The notes under the pieces are model-generated. The model was not told the DNA's origin. It searched no databases and saw nothing but the letters and a program-made list of their open reading frames with translations. The translations under genes were made by a program, and so were the position numbers. 64,000 nucleotides of DNA from Leptoclinus maculatus (taxonomy: Eukaryota > Chordata > Actinopteri > Perciformes > Stichaeidae): NCBI GenBank assembly GCA_032191485.1, contig JAVDOI010000001.1, positions 29,435,948 through 29,499,947 on the forward strand, given 5' to 3'. Numbering within the stretch: position 1 is the stretch's first letter; every line of letters begins with the position of its first letter. Below, piece by piece: positions 14,253 through 27,839 of the stretch.

Positions 14253-17200
14253 CCTTTCTTTGATCTTGATTTTGCTCTTAAACCCAGTTGTCCTTCACAT
14301 AATTCAATCACTGGCTATACAGTATTTCCCAGGAAGTATTCCTCTTTTCCATTTGTTCCATGTAGAGAACTGTCAAACTGTGGCAATGGAATCTTTTAAG
14401 TTTGGATGAGTTGTCAACTGACAAAGCTAAAATTGTGGTACTGTACTTGGCATTATTGTATGCCACTGACTGGATGCTGCCGATGGCCTGAGAGGGACTC
14501 ATTCTTTGTATGTCTCGTGGAGTCTTGACAGACATGGGGTGACTTTCCCTGGGGTATGAATTTTAATGTAAGGTTCAATCAGTGTCTTAGTCTGTGTCCT
14601 AATGATGCTTTTGTATCCAGTATGTCCAGCTGTCTATTAGCCTGATATACTTTTACCTGGACGTCAAGTATAGGCATACAAATATTAAAATGATGTCCTC
14701 TTTATTCTTTTATGTATTTTATTTTTCAGCTCAATGTTTTTTGTCTGTCAGCAGTGTCTCTGTGTGTGAGAGAGAGAGACAGTCAGACAGACAGAGAGTG
14801 TTGGTGTGTAAGCTTCTCAGTTTTGTGTACACATGGTGAATTCCCCTGATAGATTTGTGTGCACATGCTCTCACACACAGTGGTCATTCCTGCCTGCCTC
14901 AGCATTGTTTTTTGAAGAAGGGAGAGACAGGATTAGAGGAAGACAGGATGAATTGAGTAAAAGAAAAAGTAAAAATGACAAATAATGCCAGAAAACAGCA
15001 ATTGTGTAGAAATTAGTAATTTTGCATGGCGTTCATTTCACCAAGACATTCTCAAGCAGAGCAGACTATTGTCACTTGAGCAGCACACTTGACTATATAA
15101 AGAGATAAGAAGACATGACCCCAGTCGAGCTAGCTGTGGCACATACCCACACACACTCCTCGACATGGCCCTGGCGGAGCTAGAAGTGGGTAATTAAAAT
15201 GTAAATATTGATATTTTATTATTTGAAATGCCTCCACTGCAATGCTCTTAATGTCACTCCATCTGTCGTCTCCACAGAGACTTGGGGTTGCCCTCAACGA
15301 CCGGCCGCCCCCACCCAACACGGCAACAGCTATAACACTCGACACACGTCTCTGCTGTTGCTGTGTCTCCATTTTAGCTCTAATTAAGTGTTAAATATTA
15401 GCACCCGCAACCACAGAGGCAGCACATACCACACGTGTGCACAGGGAGAATACAGCCCACGACCCTCCTCTCCACCTCTGTCTCTCTCCCCCCCCCGACT
15501 CTCTCTTCCACGCACACACATTGACACACACAGACACAGAGAGCACTCATCCCCACTACAGCAATGGGAAGATTTTAAGTGTTAATCTTGCAGTGCTGCT
15601 GATGGTGTCTAATGTATGCAATTAACAGTCAGCCAGGGCTGAGGGTTTGGTAATTAGCTTGCTGTTCACACTGATTAGAGGCTACTGCAACCCTATGACT
15701 GCTCTACTCTCCCCGAGGCCGCACAGAGAAAAAGGGGGGATATGGAGGGAGGAGTGGGGGAGGGGGAAATATAAAAAAATATATTTTAGCCAACAATATA
15801 AGAGGGGTGAAGGTGATAACGTGTGTTATGTGTGTGGTATAAGTGTACTAGAAAAGTAACTGATAGCGTACCGAATACATTTGTGTATTTGTACAGAAAT
15901 GTGTCTGCTGTTGTCCATTGGTCATTTACAGTGTGTGCAACTCAAACGCAGACTCCGTAACATCAACCAGGTAGTCATTTATTTCAGAAAACTAAGATTA
16001 ATCATATCCAAAACATAACCCTAATCTTAACCAGTCTTCAACAAGACTTAAAATGGAACCAAATTGGTCATGTCACAATGTGAGCAATGGCTTTTTAAAC
16101 ATCCCCTCTAGACATGTTTATAGACATGTAAAAATGATCTGCTTTTATAATTTGTGTCGAATTTTTTTTGAAGGTTCAATAACCTCGTTCAAATTTCTTA
16201 ATAATATACATCAACTATAGAAGGTAGACATGGCTCCTTCATGCAACATCTTCAGTGTTGGCCTCAGTATCCACAGTGTACAGAGGCTTACCAGTCAAAC
16301 CATTAGAATTTGCCCCCTGTTCATATGGTTTGAAATACAACGGTGTTGTTTCTGTAGTTTTCACCCTCACTGGAATTAGATGTCTGTAAAAGAATAATAC
16401 AAACTTGCAGGTTGGACACAAATATTTGCATGCTCTTCACACTCACAAACACAAACGCACTTTTGATAAACTGAAATGATTTTGATAGAGTAACTTGATT
16501 TGCACTTTCATATAATATCGACTCCACTTGAAAATATGATGTTTTCATAAACACATCACGGGTACGCGTATGTGTGAATGTGGGTGTGTGCCCTGTGTGT
16601 CTTAAAGCCTTTCTAAATTAGCTAGATCTCTGGGTGGAGTTGTTTCCATTTCGTTGCGCATCTCTGTGTAATTGGGTCAGCTGGTGGATGTGTGTGTGTG
16701 TGTGTGTGTGTCACAGCATTTGCCAGTGTGGTTGTCGTGTGCGTGTATCTTGTGTGTGTTGTTTCAGCTTGGCCAAAGCCATCACAGGGGGTCCGTGTTC
16801 ATTTGGGCCGGCGTCTGGCCGTATGGTACAAAACAGTTTGAAATGTGCACACACACACACACACACATTCAAAAAGCATCACAAGGGAGCACTTGCTTTA
16901 CACAGCATGCAACAATGTGCACACAAACACAAATTTATACACAAACGCATACAGAAGGTGGTATGAGAGAGAGCACTGGAGCCGCGTAACACAGGGTGCA
17001 TACAGAACATGTACTCACACACACACACACACACACACACAGGGCAGCGATGTGCTGGTAACTGTTGGACACTTCACGTGTCCTAATGCAATCTCTATCA
17101 CAGTGGGCCAGAAGACTTAAATCTGTCCCCTGCAGAACACAATACGTGTATAGTACAGGCTGCACATAGAAAATCCACAATTCTCCTCTCTTACAATTAG

Positions 17201-19209
17201 CATCAGGACGATCATGAATCAGTTTACATCACCGTCCTTAACACCTCTGTTGAAGAGAGAGAGAAGGTTTGGTTAGCAACATCATTAAACTACATTTAAG
17301 AGGAAGTGGCTATTGTTAGATTTTATGTTACAACAGAGAAGAAAAATTCTGATATGGTAAATGTCTATTACACGTTTATTACACTGTAGCATTGTTGGAC
17401 ACATGTCATTCTTAATCATCTCTGTAATGAGGAGCTGTAGTCCAGGATGCCCCTCATGCAGTACACATTCAGTTTCCCTTACTGTGCTTAGTGTGAATTC
17501 AGTTTTGCTGTGTTGTGTTACATTTCTATGACAATGTGTGAAGTTTTATTCTTACAACTTCAATCCGGATAACTCTTGATAAATGTGTGAGTCTTTGCTG
17601 TTAAATTGTTGGGACAGGCTGAGAAGTTTCCCGTTAAATGTGTCCTGGGGCCATGATCAAATAGGACAGAGCACAGTGTCGCTGGAAACAGAGCAAGCAG
17701 TTGCTCAAAGAATGTTAAGCCGCTACAAGTGTGCAGATGGACCACCATATGTATTTTAAAATATTTTGTAAACTGCTTGTATTCAGATAGTCAAAAGGAC
17801 CTAAATGTGACTGAGGGAACATATAATATAAAAAAGAAACCAAACCACTTAAAAGCCTATTAAACCATTAAATTAAAAGTAAACCAGTGTAAGTTATGTA
17901 AAACCCGCAACGTTCCTGACACGACTCCAGCTAGGGACATTTGTTGCATGTCATTACTCTCCAGATGCCTACATGTTTTCCATCAAAGGCAAAAAATGCC
18001 AGAAAAAAAAATCATCTTAAAAAAACACGTCATTTTAAATTCACAAGCCTCAGAAATTATGCATATTGGTATCACACCAGGATCACATCCACCAGACATC
18101 AACACCACCAACAACTCTACTCCCTGATCTGCACACTATGATTAAATAAAACATTTTTGCCAAAATTTGTGTGGTAAGTGCTTTGGAAGTTAGACTTACC
18201 CGCGATGCGAGACAGACTGCTCAAGGCCTATTCTGTCCAGGCCACAGTTTCACACTGGGGGTTAAGTTGATAGTTGGCTCATTCAGATCAAATGTGGTCC
18301 AGCAGCACTGAGCTGACCTGCATCTCTGCTGGAGGCACCCTGGCAATGTCTCTTCCTTGTCTTGTTGATCTGTCGGTTTCAGTTTAAATAATTATATTGA
18401 GCAAATACAAAATAGAAAATGTTGTCATCAGTGACACTTCACGGTATATGTTATTCATTTTGAATTCAACATTTGCTCATTTACAAAACTGTCTTTTGTC
18501 TGCAGACACACGACAACGCCGTAGGTACCGTAGGTAGAAATAAATGACATCAACTTGAAATGGTCAAGAGAAAGACATTTTTGTATTTGCTAATGAAGAA
18601 AAGGATGAGGCGGTCATCTTGAAATCACGATTGTGGCATTGCTTAAATTGAGACATTTTTAACTTGCCCTCACAATGTGATGTGTGAGAAAATGTTGTCG
18701 AAGAGACAAATTATTCAGTTCCGTGTGCAGTCTATGTAATGTACAGGCTAACACGTATCAGGGAAATATTACAGATTTACTTTCACTTCCTCAGTTTTAC
18801 CTAGAATCATCAAATCACATCCACATTTATGCCAAAAGTCTTTTTTCTCCGCAGTGACAGATTATGAAGACTAGTCGTGTGTTAATAACTGGGACCAGAT
18901 CAGCATTACAACCAGTTTTCACACCTGTCACATTCATACACACACACACACACACAGAATACGCTTCTTTGATGCATTAGGCATTGCAGGCACTATCGTA
19001 CAAACACATACAGACTCGCACGCACATACAAAGTAGCTTCACAAATGCCACAAACTGCACACACACAAGTGCACATGTACTCATAAGCATCACAATCGGT
19101 TCTCACTGGTTCCCATTTGCCCTGTAACCACAAGAAAACAAATATAGGCCTCCTGGATATGTGTGTTGGTGTGTGTCTTTGTAGCAACTGGGGCGTGAGA
19201 GAGGGCTAT

Positions 19210-19211
<2 letters not shown>

Positions 19212-19280
<69 letters not shown>
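19212..19280. repeat. (TG)n microsatellite
   Basis: A pure TG run of about 69 bases in the large esrrg intron. Confidence 0.93.
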
Positions 19281-19281
<1 letters not shown>

Positions 19282-21543
19282 TGTGCCAGACTGTTGTGCG
19301 GTCTCGGGTGTAAACGTGCAGTCAGGACTCATTTGGCAGACAAACAGGCCGCAGGGTGGCTGGGGAATCGACGTGTGTTTGTGTGTGTGTGTGTTTGTCT
19401 TCATGTGTGTGTCTGATAGAGCAAAAGGAAGAGGAAAAAAGAAAGAGAGCGCGAGAGCAAGCAGTAGAGGTTAAGTCTGCATGACTGCACTGCAGCCTCT
19501 TTCTGTCAGACCAATGTATGGCACACGCACATACTTACACACACCACACGCTCCCTCACTCTCTCTCTCCCTGTACCTTCATAGATACAAGATACAAGAG
19601 AGCGTCCTAATATTTTACACACCCCGAACAAAAGCACACACACATATCCAGCTAAATACATAGTCTGGGTCATTAACTTGACCTCATGCACACCTTACCT
19701 CATCCCAATCAGTATGTACACACTTGTGTTTGGTAAAAACTAAATCAATATCCAACCCTGTCTCCAAAAAAAGGAAGTTTATATCCAACTGTGATATGTA
19801 GAGTTCATTCAAAGACATAAGCATATATCCAATAATGGTGTCCCAGGGAACACAAAGCTTTACTTGCAAGTCACGTCCCGTAGCAATTTTCTCTTCTTTA
19901 AAGTGTATATTAATATATTTAAGCAAAGCTTCGAACTTAATTTCCATTGTACATTACTGTACATTCAGCTCAGCCCACCTTTACCACAGTAAACACAGGC
20001 TGCACAACGTCCACACGTACACAAACACACTCGTACTCCCACACATAGTATGAGATGCCTTATCAACAATGGGCAGAAAGGAAATGTAATTAGAGCCAAA
20101 TAGGGAACCTTCTTTTGTCAAGTGAAATCACAGGTATGAAAGAAAGGTCTCCCCCCCCCCCCCTCCCAGCACCATCTCCACCACCACCTCTCCGTCTTAA
20201 CACCTCTCTCCCTTTTACTTTCTTCTTTCCTTCGTCTCACTCATTCTCATGCTCTCTCTCTCTCTCTCTCTCTCGCTCTCTCCATCAATACCTCTCTCTC
20301 TCCATCATCAGCACTAAATTCCCATTGATGTTTCTTTTCTTCTGCTGTATCGATCGCTTCATGAGAAGGAGGGGAGGAAGCGAAGAAGGGAGAGATGGCG
20401 TTATCTGTTAATTAATTTGTCCTGAAGCTGGCCGCCTATTAATCAGACAGATAAGAGGCATTGGATGGCTGAACAGCGCAGACAGGCTGGTGTGGGGAGG
20501 GGAGGGGTCGGGGAGGCGCACATACACAAACACACAGAAATACACACAGGTAGAGACGCACATATAGAGACGCACAGAAACATGCATGGGAATGTATGCA
20601 TATGCAAAGAATACAAACATGCTGGCAAAACAACAATCCAGCACACGTACAGGACGGTAATGTACATTATGTTCAAGTACGCAATATAAAGCATACACAT
20701 ATTCACAAAAGCAGACACCACTCTCACCTACACACACACACACACACATACACACACAAACCGTGTCCTGATAAAAATCATTGATGTGTACCTCAATAAG
20801 AAAAGCTGCACTTTCAGCTCAATAAATTAATCACAGGGGTTTTAATTATCGGTATTTCCTTTGTGCGTGTGTTTGTGCACGTATGTGTGCATTTTATGTG
20901 TAATTAGGGAGAAGTTTGTTGATGTATGAGGTATGGGCTAATCATATTATAAACTTAATGCTCGTCATTCAAGCCTGTTTTGGATGACATTTACAATTTT
21001 CTGTGTGTATCCGTGACTCTGTGTGTCTGCACACGAGTGTGTGTGTTTGCCCCATTTTTAAGCCATGTGTGCCTCCACTGGCCCCGGATCAAATTCCACC
21101 AGAGGGATGTGTGTGAATTGATTGAACCCGTGTTGCTCCCACTGCCAGAGCGCTGAAAAAACACACACACTTACACACACAGACAAGTTAAAACACACAA
21201 CCAGTGACACCATTAAATGACATTAACCCCTTACTCATGTCCTCTTCTCTTCACTTGACCCCAGGGTTTAAACAGATTCAATAAGTGTGTGCGTTAATTT
21301 TAGCAGTGCCCATGCTTATTTCCCCTGCCCACGATGAGTGGTGAAGTCCTAAGGACCCCCTTAAGACATCTGCCTCTGTGAAAGAGATGTGTGTGTACAT
21401 CTGGGTGTGTGCATGAAGACCCCCTTAAGAAATTCACCTCTAATCCCTTCTGATGATTTCATTAAGTAGAAGAAGACACTGCCAGTTGGCAACAGTACTG
21501 CTCCCTTCACTGTGCTGTGTGTGTGTGTGTGTGTGTTTGTGTG

Positions 21544-21576
<33 letters not shown>

Positions 21577-21684
21577 CAATCATTCACATTTGGATTCCTT
21601 CCAGTGTGTTCCTATGCATTTATGTCTATGCATATGTGATGCTGTATGTGTTTGGGTAGCAGTTTCTATCTACTGTCTATATAT

Positions 21685-21691
<7 letters not shown>

Positions 21692-21750
<59 letters not shown>
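21692..21750. repeat. (TG)n microsatellite
   Basis: A pure TG run of about 58 bases, preceded by another interrupted TG run at about 21,516-21,576. Confidence 0.93.
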
Positions 21751-21752
<2 letters not shown>

Positions 21753-23051
21753 GTGTGTCAGTGTGTGTTGGATATGTTAACAGTTGAAGAATGAATTAGA
21801 GCACATTACAAACAACAATAGCCTGCAACCTGGACATAATGAGACGCCTGCCATTACCCATCAACACGCTGTGAGATAAGAGCCCCTAACGCGCATGCAC
21901 ACACACACACACCAACACACACACTGCCACACACCTACCATCTCAAGAGGAGGCACATGGCAGCAGATGTTGATGAAGAAATATCTTCCCTCTCATCTGC
22001 CGGCTTCTCCTGGCAGGATGCTCCTCTCAGACACACAAACACACACACACACAGTGGAGGGCTGCAGTGAAGTCTGACAGGTGTGCTCACGTGGGCCACT
22101 GTCTTTACCTTTCCTATGAAGACTTGCACACGCACTAAAATGCACACATAGGCAGACAGGCAGGTGTGAATGAACAGGTGTGTGAGGCCAGGACAGCTGT
22201 GAGGAAAGGTGTGAGTGGGCAGGTGTTCCATTAAAGATATTGACGGACAGAAAGAGAAAGAGAGAGAGAGAGAGAGAGAGACAACAAGAGAGAGTCTGGT
22301 GCGCTTCAGTAAGAATGTAATCGAAAGATATGAAATGAAGCAGCGAAAATATTACAAACAAAATGACAACAGAAAAAAGAGACTTTCAATACAGAAAGTG
22401 AAAGCGAAGGCATAATGCCGCAAGCAAACAATGTGAAACAGAGAGAGGCCCAGTAGACCAGACATGCAGTTTGAGATGTATCAAGATGGATGGAAAGAAG
22501 GTGAAGCCAGAATCAGACACACAGATGGTCAGTCGTAGTTAGACACTGAGAGATAAAAAGGCATGGATTGCGATTGGCGAGACAGACAGACAGACATAGA
22601 CGTAGGCAAATAGAAAGACATGGATTGACACCAGAGCAAGCAGGAGTTTTGAGGCCATAGCAGCAATTAGTGTGTGTGTTTGAGCGGTGCAGCAGCGATG
22701 GCCAGCATTGATCCATGGAGGCTGTGTCAGGGGGAGATAAGGCCTGCCTTTCCCCAGAGAACAGCCCTGGGCACAAGGGAGAGAGGAAAAGGAGGAGGAG
22801 GAGGAGGAGGACTCTGGTCAACTGGATGGATGGAGGGGAGGGTGGGCAGGGAGGGAAGGGAGGCGATCTTGACCCTCGCACAAGAATCAAAACCAGCTTT
22901 ATTCACTCCTTTTCATTTGCTCCACCTTAGTTGTCCACATGACTGTTTATGTTGACTACTTACAATAGTAAAAACAGAGTGCTTAACTCTTTGCTGTTTT
23001 GGGGCTAAAAAATGAACAATCCTCTCTCTTTCTTGTCTCAATCGCCCCCAG

Positions 23052-23158
23052 GGTTCTCTACGCTGTCTTTGGCAGACCAGATGAGTCTACTGCAGAGTGC
23101 ATGGATGGAGATCTTGATCCTACGTGTTGTGTACCGCTCACTGTCCTTTGAAGACAAG
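23052..23158 (+). CDS. esrrg: ERR-gamma exon: ligand-binding domain helices 4-5
   Basis: This exon completes a split Gly codon and reads FSTLSLADQMSLL through YRSLSFEDK, matching human ERR-gamma from about residue 289 to 323. The pocket residues W305, M306, L309, I310, V313 and the conserved R316 are all present. Human Gly312 is Arg here (codon cgt) and human Glu323 is Lys. Length is 107 nt, beginning with two bases of the Gly codon and ending in phase 0. Acceptor AG is at 23050-23051 and the donor gttagc follows at 23159. It is separated from the next exon by an intron of only 100 bp. Confidence 0.96.
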
Positions 23159-23258
23159 GTTAGCATCTTTCGTATTTTTTGCTTATTGATCTTGTGAAAT
23201 ATATAAATACATGCATGTATGGATGTTCATTTGCAACCTCTTTTGTGTCTCTCTTTAG

Positions 23259-23421
23259 TTGGTGTATGCTGAGGACTACATAATGGACGAGGACCAGTCG
23301 AAGCTAGCTGGACTTCTGGACCTGAACAATGCCATCCTTCAGCTGGTCAAGAAATACAAGACTATGAAGCTAGAGAAGGAGGAATTTGTAGCTCTCAAGG
23401 CCATCGCTTTGGCTAACTCAG
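23259..23421 (+). CDS. esrrg: ERR-gamma exon: ligand-binding domain middle helices
   Basis: The exon reads LVYAEDYIMDEDQSKLAG onward to LKAIALANS and ends with the first base of an Asp codon. It matches human ERR-gamma from about residue 324 to 377. Pocket-lining residues Y326, L345 and N346 are conserved, and human D328 is a conservative Glu here. The segment LLDLNNAILQLVKKYK and the KLEKEEFV motif are diagnostic of ERR-gamma rather than ERR-beta (which has LYRAILQLVRRYK). Acceptor AG is at 23257-23258 and donor GT at 23422. The 163-nt length (54 codons plus 1) keeps frame with the last exon. Confidence 0.96.
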
Positions 23422-26400
23422 GTTGGAAATTCTTCACTTTTTTTTGTCTGTCTGTGTGTTTGAGTTTGTTTGCACGCGTCTGGTGGAGAAAGAGTTAATC
23501 CTTGGAATCTCCCGTCCCATGGGACTCATTTAAACTGAACCATCAAAGGACTGATTTCAATACTCTGCATCTAAACACACACACACACACAACGGTGACA
23601 CATGATGCATACTTTTCACACACAGAGTTTTTTTCTTTTACAGCACCTGCCGTTGTCAGACCTCCCACTTTCACTGTTAAAGCCACAGACAATGTTTTCG
23701 TCATACTCCTAATAGCCACTAATGCCAACAATTATTTAACGAATACATACACACGGCAAAGGTACAAACTCAAACACACACACATCTTCAACCTGAAGCC
23801 CACCTCCCACCCCCAAACAAAGTGGCGATCCCTTTTACAATTAGCATAGTCGTCTCTTCAGATGCCTGTTAAATAAGCTGAAATCATTAGAACCCCAAGT
23901 CTGTCGATAAAGCCCCCTCTCTGATGTGTCCAGCTGCATCGACAGCTGACTGACACACTCACACACGCGCACACACACACACACACGCGCCTTCTTCCTC
24001 CCATGACCCGTCTTTTGAACTTTGTCTTGGAAGCCGGCCAGCTCTTCAGTACTCTTTAATTACAAGGGGGTTGCTGTCAATACAATGTGTTTAAATGGGA
24101 GAATGCAATGGCAGAGCTTTGAATAGGGAGGGAGGGGCCTTTTGTTCTTATTCTGCCACCATCAACACACACACACGTACACTTCAAGGCTTTTTCTCTA
24201 ATATGCCAATTTGATCTCTCTTTCTCTGACACATGCATAAAGACATACTCAACATAAACTATTATTGTGTAGTTTAATGTGAGCCTCGGAAAACAAGGTT
24301 TGCTCACACACATAGTCATGCACATGCAGAAAGTATTGACATGTTGTTTTCCTGTGGGCTATGTGACAATCAATTTCTTGGCCCTGCCTATTTGTGTGTC
24401 TGGTTCTGCTGGCTGGATAACAGTGTTGATGTTTATGATGGTGAAGAAGACTTCTTTGGCAAACAGGTTTTACATACATGTAGTCCTTGGTGCCTCTAAA
24501 ACCAATGGCCCGGATGGGTTTACAGGTCTGGGAGAAAGAGAAAGAGTGGCCTAAATATTGAAGATAAAAAAAGATTTATTAGGTACACCTGTAAAATCTA
24601 TTGCAATTCAAAACAACACTGTGAACCGTGTTATATTCAATTATTGCTGTCACTGCATCAGATTCATTTCCTGATTGGTTCATCTTTTGGTCAATAACAT
24701 TTTCCAACAGGACATCTTCAAATGGCTTGTTTTTTCCAACCAAAATCTAAAGATATTTATTTTTGCAAAGACACAAAACAGAGAAAGTAGCAAAACTTCA
24801 CATTTGACAAGCTGGAACCAGAGAATGTTTTTGCGTTATAATTAATTGCATTCAAATTATTAATCAGTTATCAAAATGGTTAACAAATCATTTTCTATTG
24901 ATAGAATATAAAATAAATCAACTGATCGTTTAAGCTCTCGATCCAACTCTCTGTCAATTAGTGGTGTTGTTGTATTATCTGCATTATAATGAATGGCGTT
25001 TCCAATTTTTTGTCCACCCACATTTACACACAAACGCACACACAAGCTGGAATCCCTTTGCTAGTTTGGCACATGTAACTCAAAAAGTATCCAGATAAAT
25101 CTGGGGAATAGTTCTCCAACACAAGCTTTACCTGCCTGTTGAGAAAACTCACATTTAGGAATAGTTCTTCTTTTAACTGATTGAAATCGAAACAGCTGAC
25201 GCCAAAATAAGAACTTTGCATTATTGCCCAGACTCTCTTACTGCTCTTCAAGACAACAGAATGCTAGCATTAGCATTTTGAAGGGCACTGACACTAATTA
25301 ATTCACAGGATGCTAATCGTCTGCATTAATGAAGCCAAGCCTTAAGAAATGTTAGCAAACGTGCCCCACATGTAAAGACAGCTAAACTAGCCATGGGAAA
25401 CAAGAGGCACGTGTGTGTGATGTGTGTGTCGGGGTGTGTGTGTGTCTGTGCATTCGTTTATGTGTGTGTGTTTGTGTGCATTGTGAGTTTCATGTTAACA
25501 TGTGTGTTTTAACAGCCGTATGTGCTCGTGCTCATTAACGTCAGCTGTTTTACTTGTGAGTGTACTGCGGGTCAGAGCTCGGGAAGCAGCCATGTCTACC
25601 GCCGTTAATACTAAATGTACAGTATTAATCAAAAACAATGTGAAACTCATTAAACTTCATTTTAACGCATGGTCATTATAGGCTGCACTTCAGGTAACCA
25701 CTTATTAGAAACCCAAGAATAACGAGGAGAAAGGGAATTGTTTTATAATTGCGACAGATGGTAATACTCGTAAATTTGTACATTCAGTACATGTTTATTA
25801 TGTGTTTGTTTCACTTTGCGGTACATTTGGTACAAAGTTTATGTTGTGTTTTTATGTAACAAGGGACCTTGCATAAGGGGCAGCTAAATATTTGGCCTGA
25901 AAATGTTTTCATCAAAATGAATAAAAAGAACGAAATTAAAAGTGAGACATACTGACACAATAGAGATATGAAAAACAGATGTTTATACTGTATGTTAATT
26001 ATATTTTATATTCGTTTTGTATTACAAAATGGAAATAACAATCCACCTCATTAACCTTAATGAATATCATTTATCCCTCCCGCAACAAAGCTTTCCACTG
26101 AGCAAAATATCATCAAGTGGCAAAATCCAGACATTTGGACCACCCACTCTTATTTAAACTGGGAGAAAAGTGAAACATTTGAGAACAGATAGAAGCTGAG
26201 TTTTCTATTGATCCCCATAGAAACCAACCCACTGACTGGTCTGGTCCTGCATACTGATACATGCATTACACTCTATAGATCCAACACTTCGTATTTGATT
26301 GTGTTTGCGTAAGCGTGGACTTCAATGTGTGTGTGTGTGGCTGTGTTCACACATTTTATGTTGACTTTATCTGCACTGTATCATTTTTATGTTTCACTTA

Positions 26401-26579
26401 CCATGAAATGCATGTTTGTGTAAGTTCAGACTTTCTTTGTCGAGGTTTACTAGCGTGTAAGTGTGCTCATATTCAGCAGGTGTGAGCATGACTTTGTGTA
26501 AGAAGTACAGTACCATAGCATTGTTTTAAGTGTTCTACATGCACTCATACTGTAGGTTTCATCCTCTCTACAGATCTAC

Positions 26580-26627
<48 letters not shown>

Positions 26628-26874
26628 GGGGTGTGGTGGCCTATCAATAGTTGCCTTGTGATTATTATTTAACATGCATGTAGTCATTGATCGGAGACAT
26701 TGATCGGAGGTTGCGAGCTAAAGGCCAGCTCACATTAAGACTTTGCCTCCCTAAGGGGCAATATGGAGCATTACTATTGAGGGACATTCTCAGCCTTTAC
26801 TGCCACATATGCTAAAACGCACCTTACATGCCAGCTCAAAGAGAGATTACAGATGTGTGCAGCCAAATGCTTAT

Positions 26875-26918
<44 letters not shown>

Positions 26919-27594
26919 TCTCAGGTGCTGCTGCATCTCTCCATCATTCTACAAGTCCATCTCTTTTTTTCTCCGCCCACTCGTCTCTTTGTGAGTCCAT
27001 TCATCACACCCATAGATCCACACTTTAAAGGCAGAGAAGAGAGCAGCCCCTGATTTTAAAGCCCCAATCCTGGATTTAGTTCTAACAAGAAATTGTAGGT
27101 TTTTATTCAAATGAAAATCTAGAGAAGTATTTTGTACTTTTTGGATATATGTCAAGATCACATTTCACTACACCATGAAGCATTTCCTACCCTGAGTTTG
27201 TGACCTGTCAGTAGCATCACTGCATTGAGCCTGTTTGGATTTTGGATTACATCTTTAGCACCTCACTCACACAGCAGACAGCGGGGGCACAGGTACTGAC
27301 AGAGACACATACTGTTCGAGAGTTGTAGGAGGTTTCTGCAATGAAAAAACGTGCCTGCTTTTGATGCTGGAAAATTCAGATCATAAGCATTTCAGTCAGC
27401 AAAAAGAGGCTGATGATTATTTTAAATGCATTGTCCAATCATCATGTTCTAATAATAACAAATAAATCAAACCATAACCCCCTATTATCCTTTTATTGAT
27501 GTTTTTCCTAGTACGATACTACAAATACCTCTTCAAATATATTTGAGTTCACATTTAAATTGTAGTTGTGTATTTGTCTTCCCTCCTTCTCCAG
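23422..27594 (+). other. esrrg: esrrg last intron
   Basis: A 4.2-kb noncoding intron. It contains (CA)n and (TG)n microsatellites at 23,950-23,988, 26,582-26,626 and 26,876-26,915. A segment at about 24,570-24,660 begins with a TTATTAGGTACACCT motif that recurs in fish dispersed repeats. No coding sequence is recognised. The acceptor at its end is a clear pyrimidine-rich tract followed by AG at 27593-27594. Confidence 0.75.
24571..24660. mobile_element. Probable dispersed fish repeat with TTATTAGGTACACC motif
   Basis: The segment starts with a TTATTAGGTACACCT sequence followed by a tract resembling repeats I associate with abundant teleost DNA transposons. The far boundary and family were not determined, and the match is from memory. 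Confidence 0.4.
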
Positions 27595-27839
27595 ACTCCA
27601 TGCATATTGAAGATGTGGATGCAGTGCAGAAGCTCCAAGATGTGCTCCATGAGGCCCTGCAGGACTACGAGGCTGCCCAGCACCAGGAGGACCCCCGCCG
27701 GGCCGGAAAGCTGCTCATGACCCTCCCCCTCCTCCGCCAGACCTCCACCAAAGCTGTGCAACACTTCTACAGCATCAAGCAGGACGGCAAAGTCCCAATG
27801 CACAAACTCTTCTTGGAGCTGCTGGAAGCCAAGGTCTGA
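27595..27839 (+). CDS. esrrg: ERR-gamma terminal coding exon with AF-2 helix and stop
   Basis: The exon completes a split Asp codon and reads SMHIEDVDAVQKLQDVL onward to HKLFLELLEAKV followed by tga at 27837-27839. It covers human ERR-gamma residues of about 379-458. The residues contacting the pocket near the C terminus (H434, F435 and AF-2 F450) are conserved. The AF-2 core is LFLELL rather than the human LFLEML, a conservative change at 453. The motif RRAGKLLMTLPLLRQTSTKAVQHFY is nearly identical to human ERR-gamma. Its 245 nt fit the phase of the preceding exon exactly. With the other three exons this gives 224 residues plus a partial Tyr, all without frameshifts, so the gene appears intact in this part. 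Confidence 0.97.
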
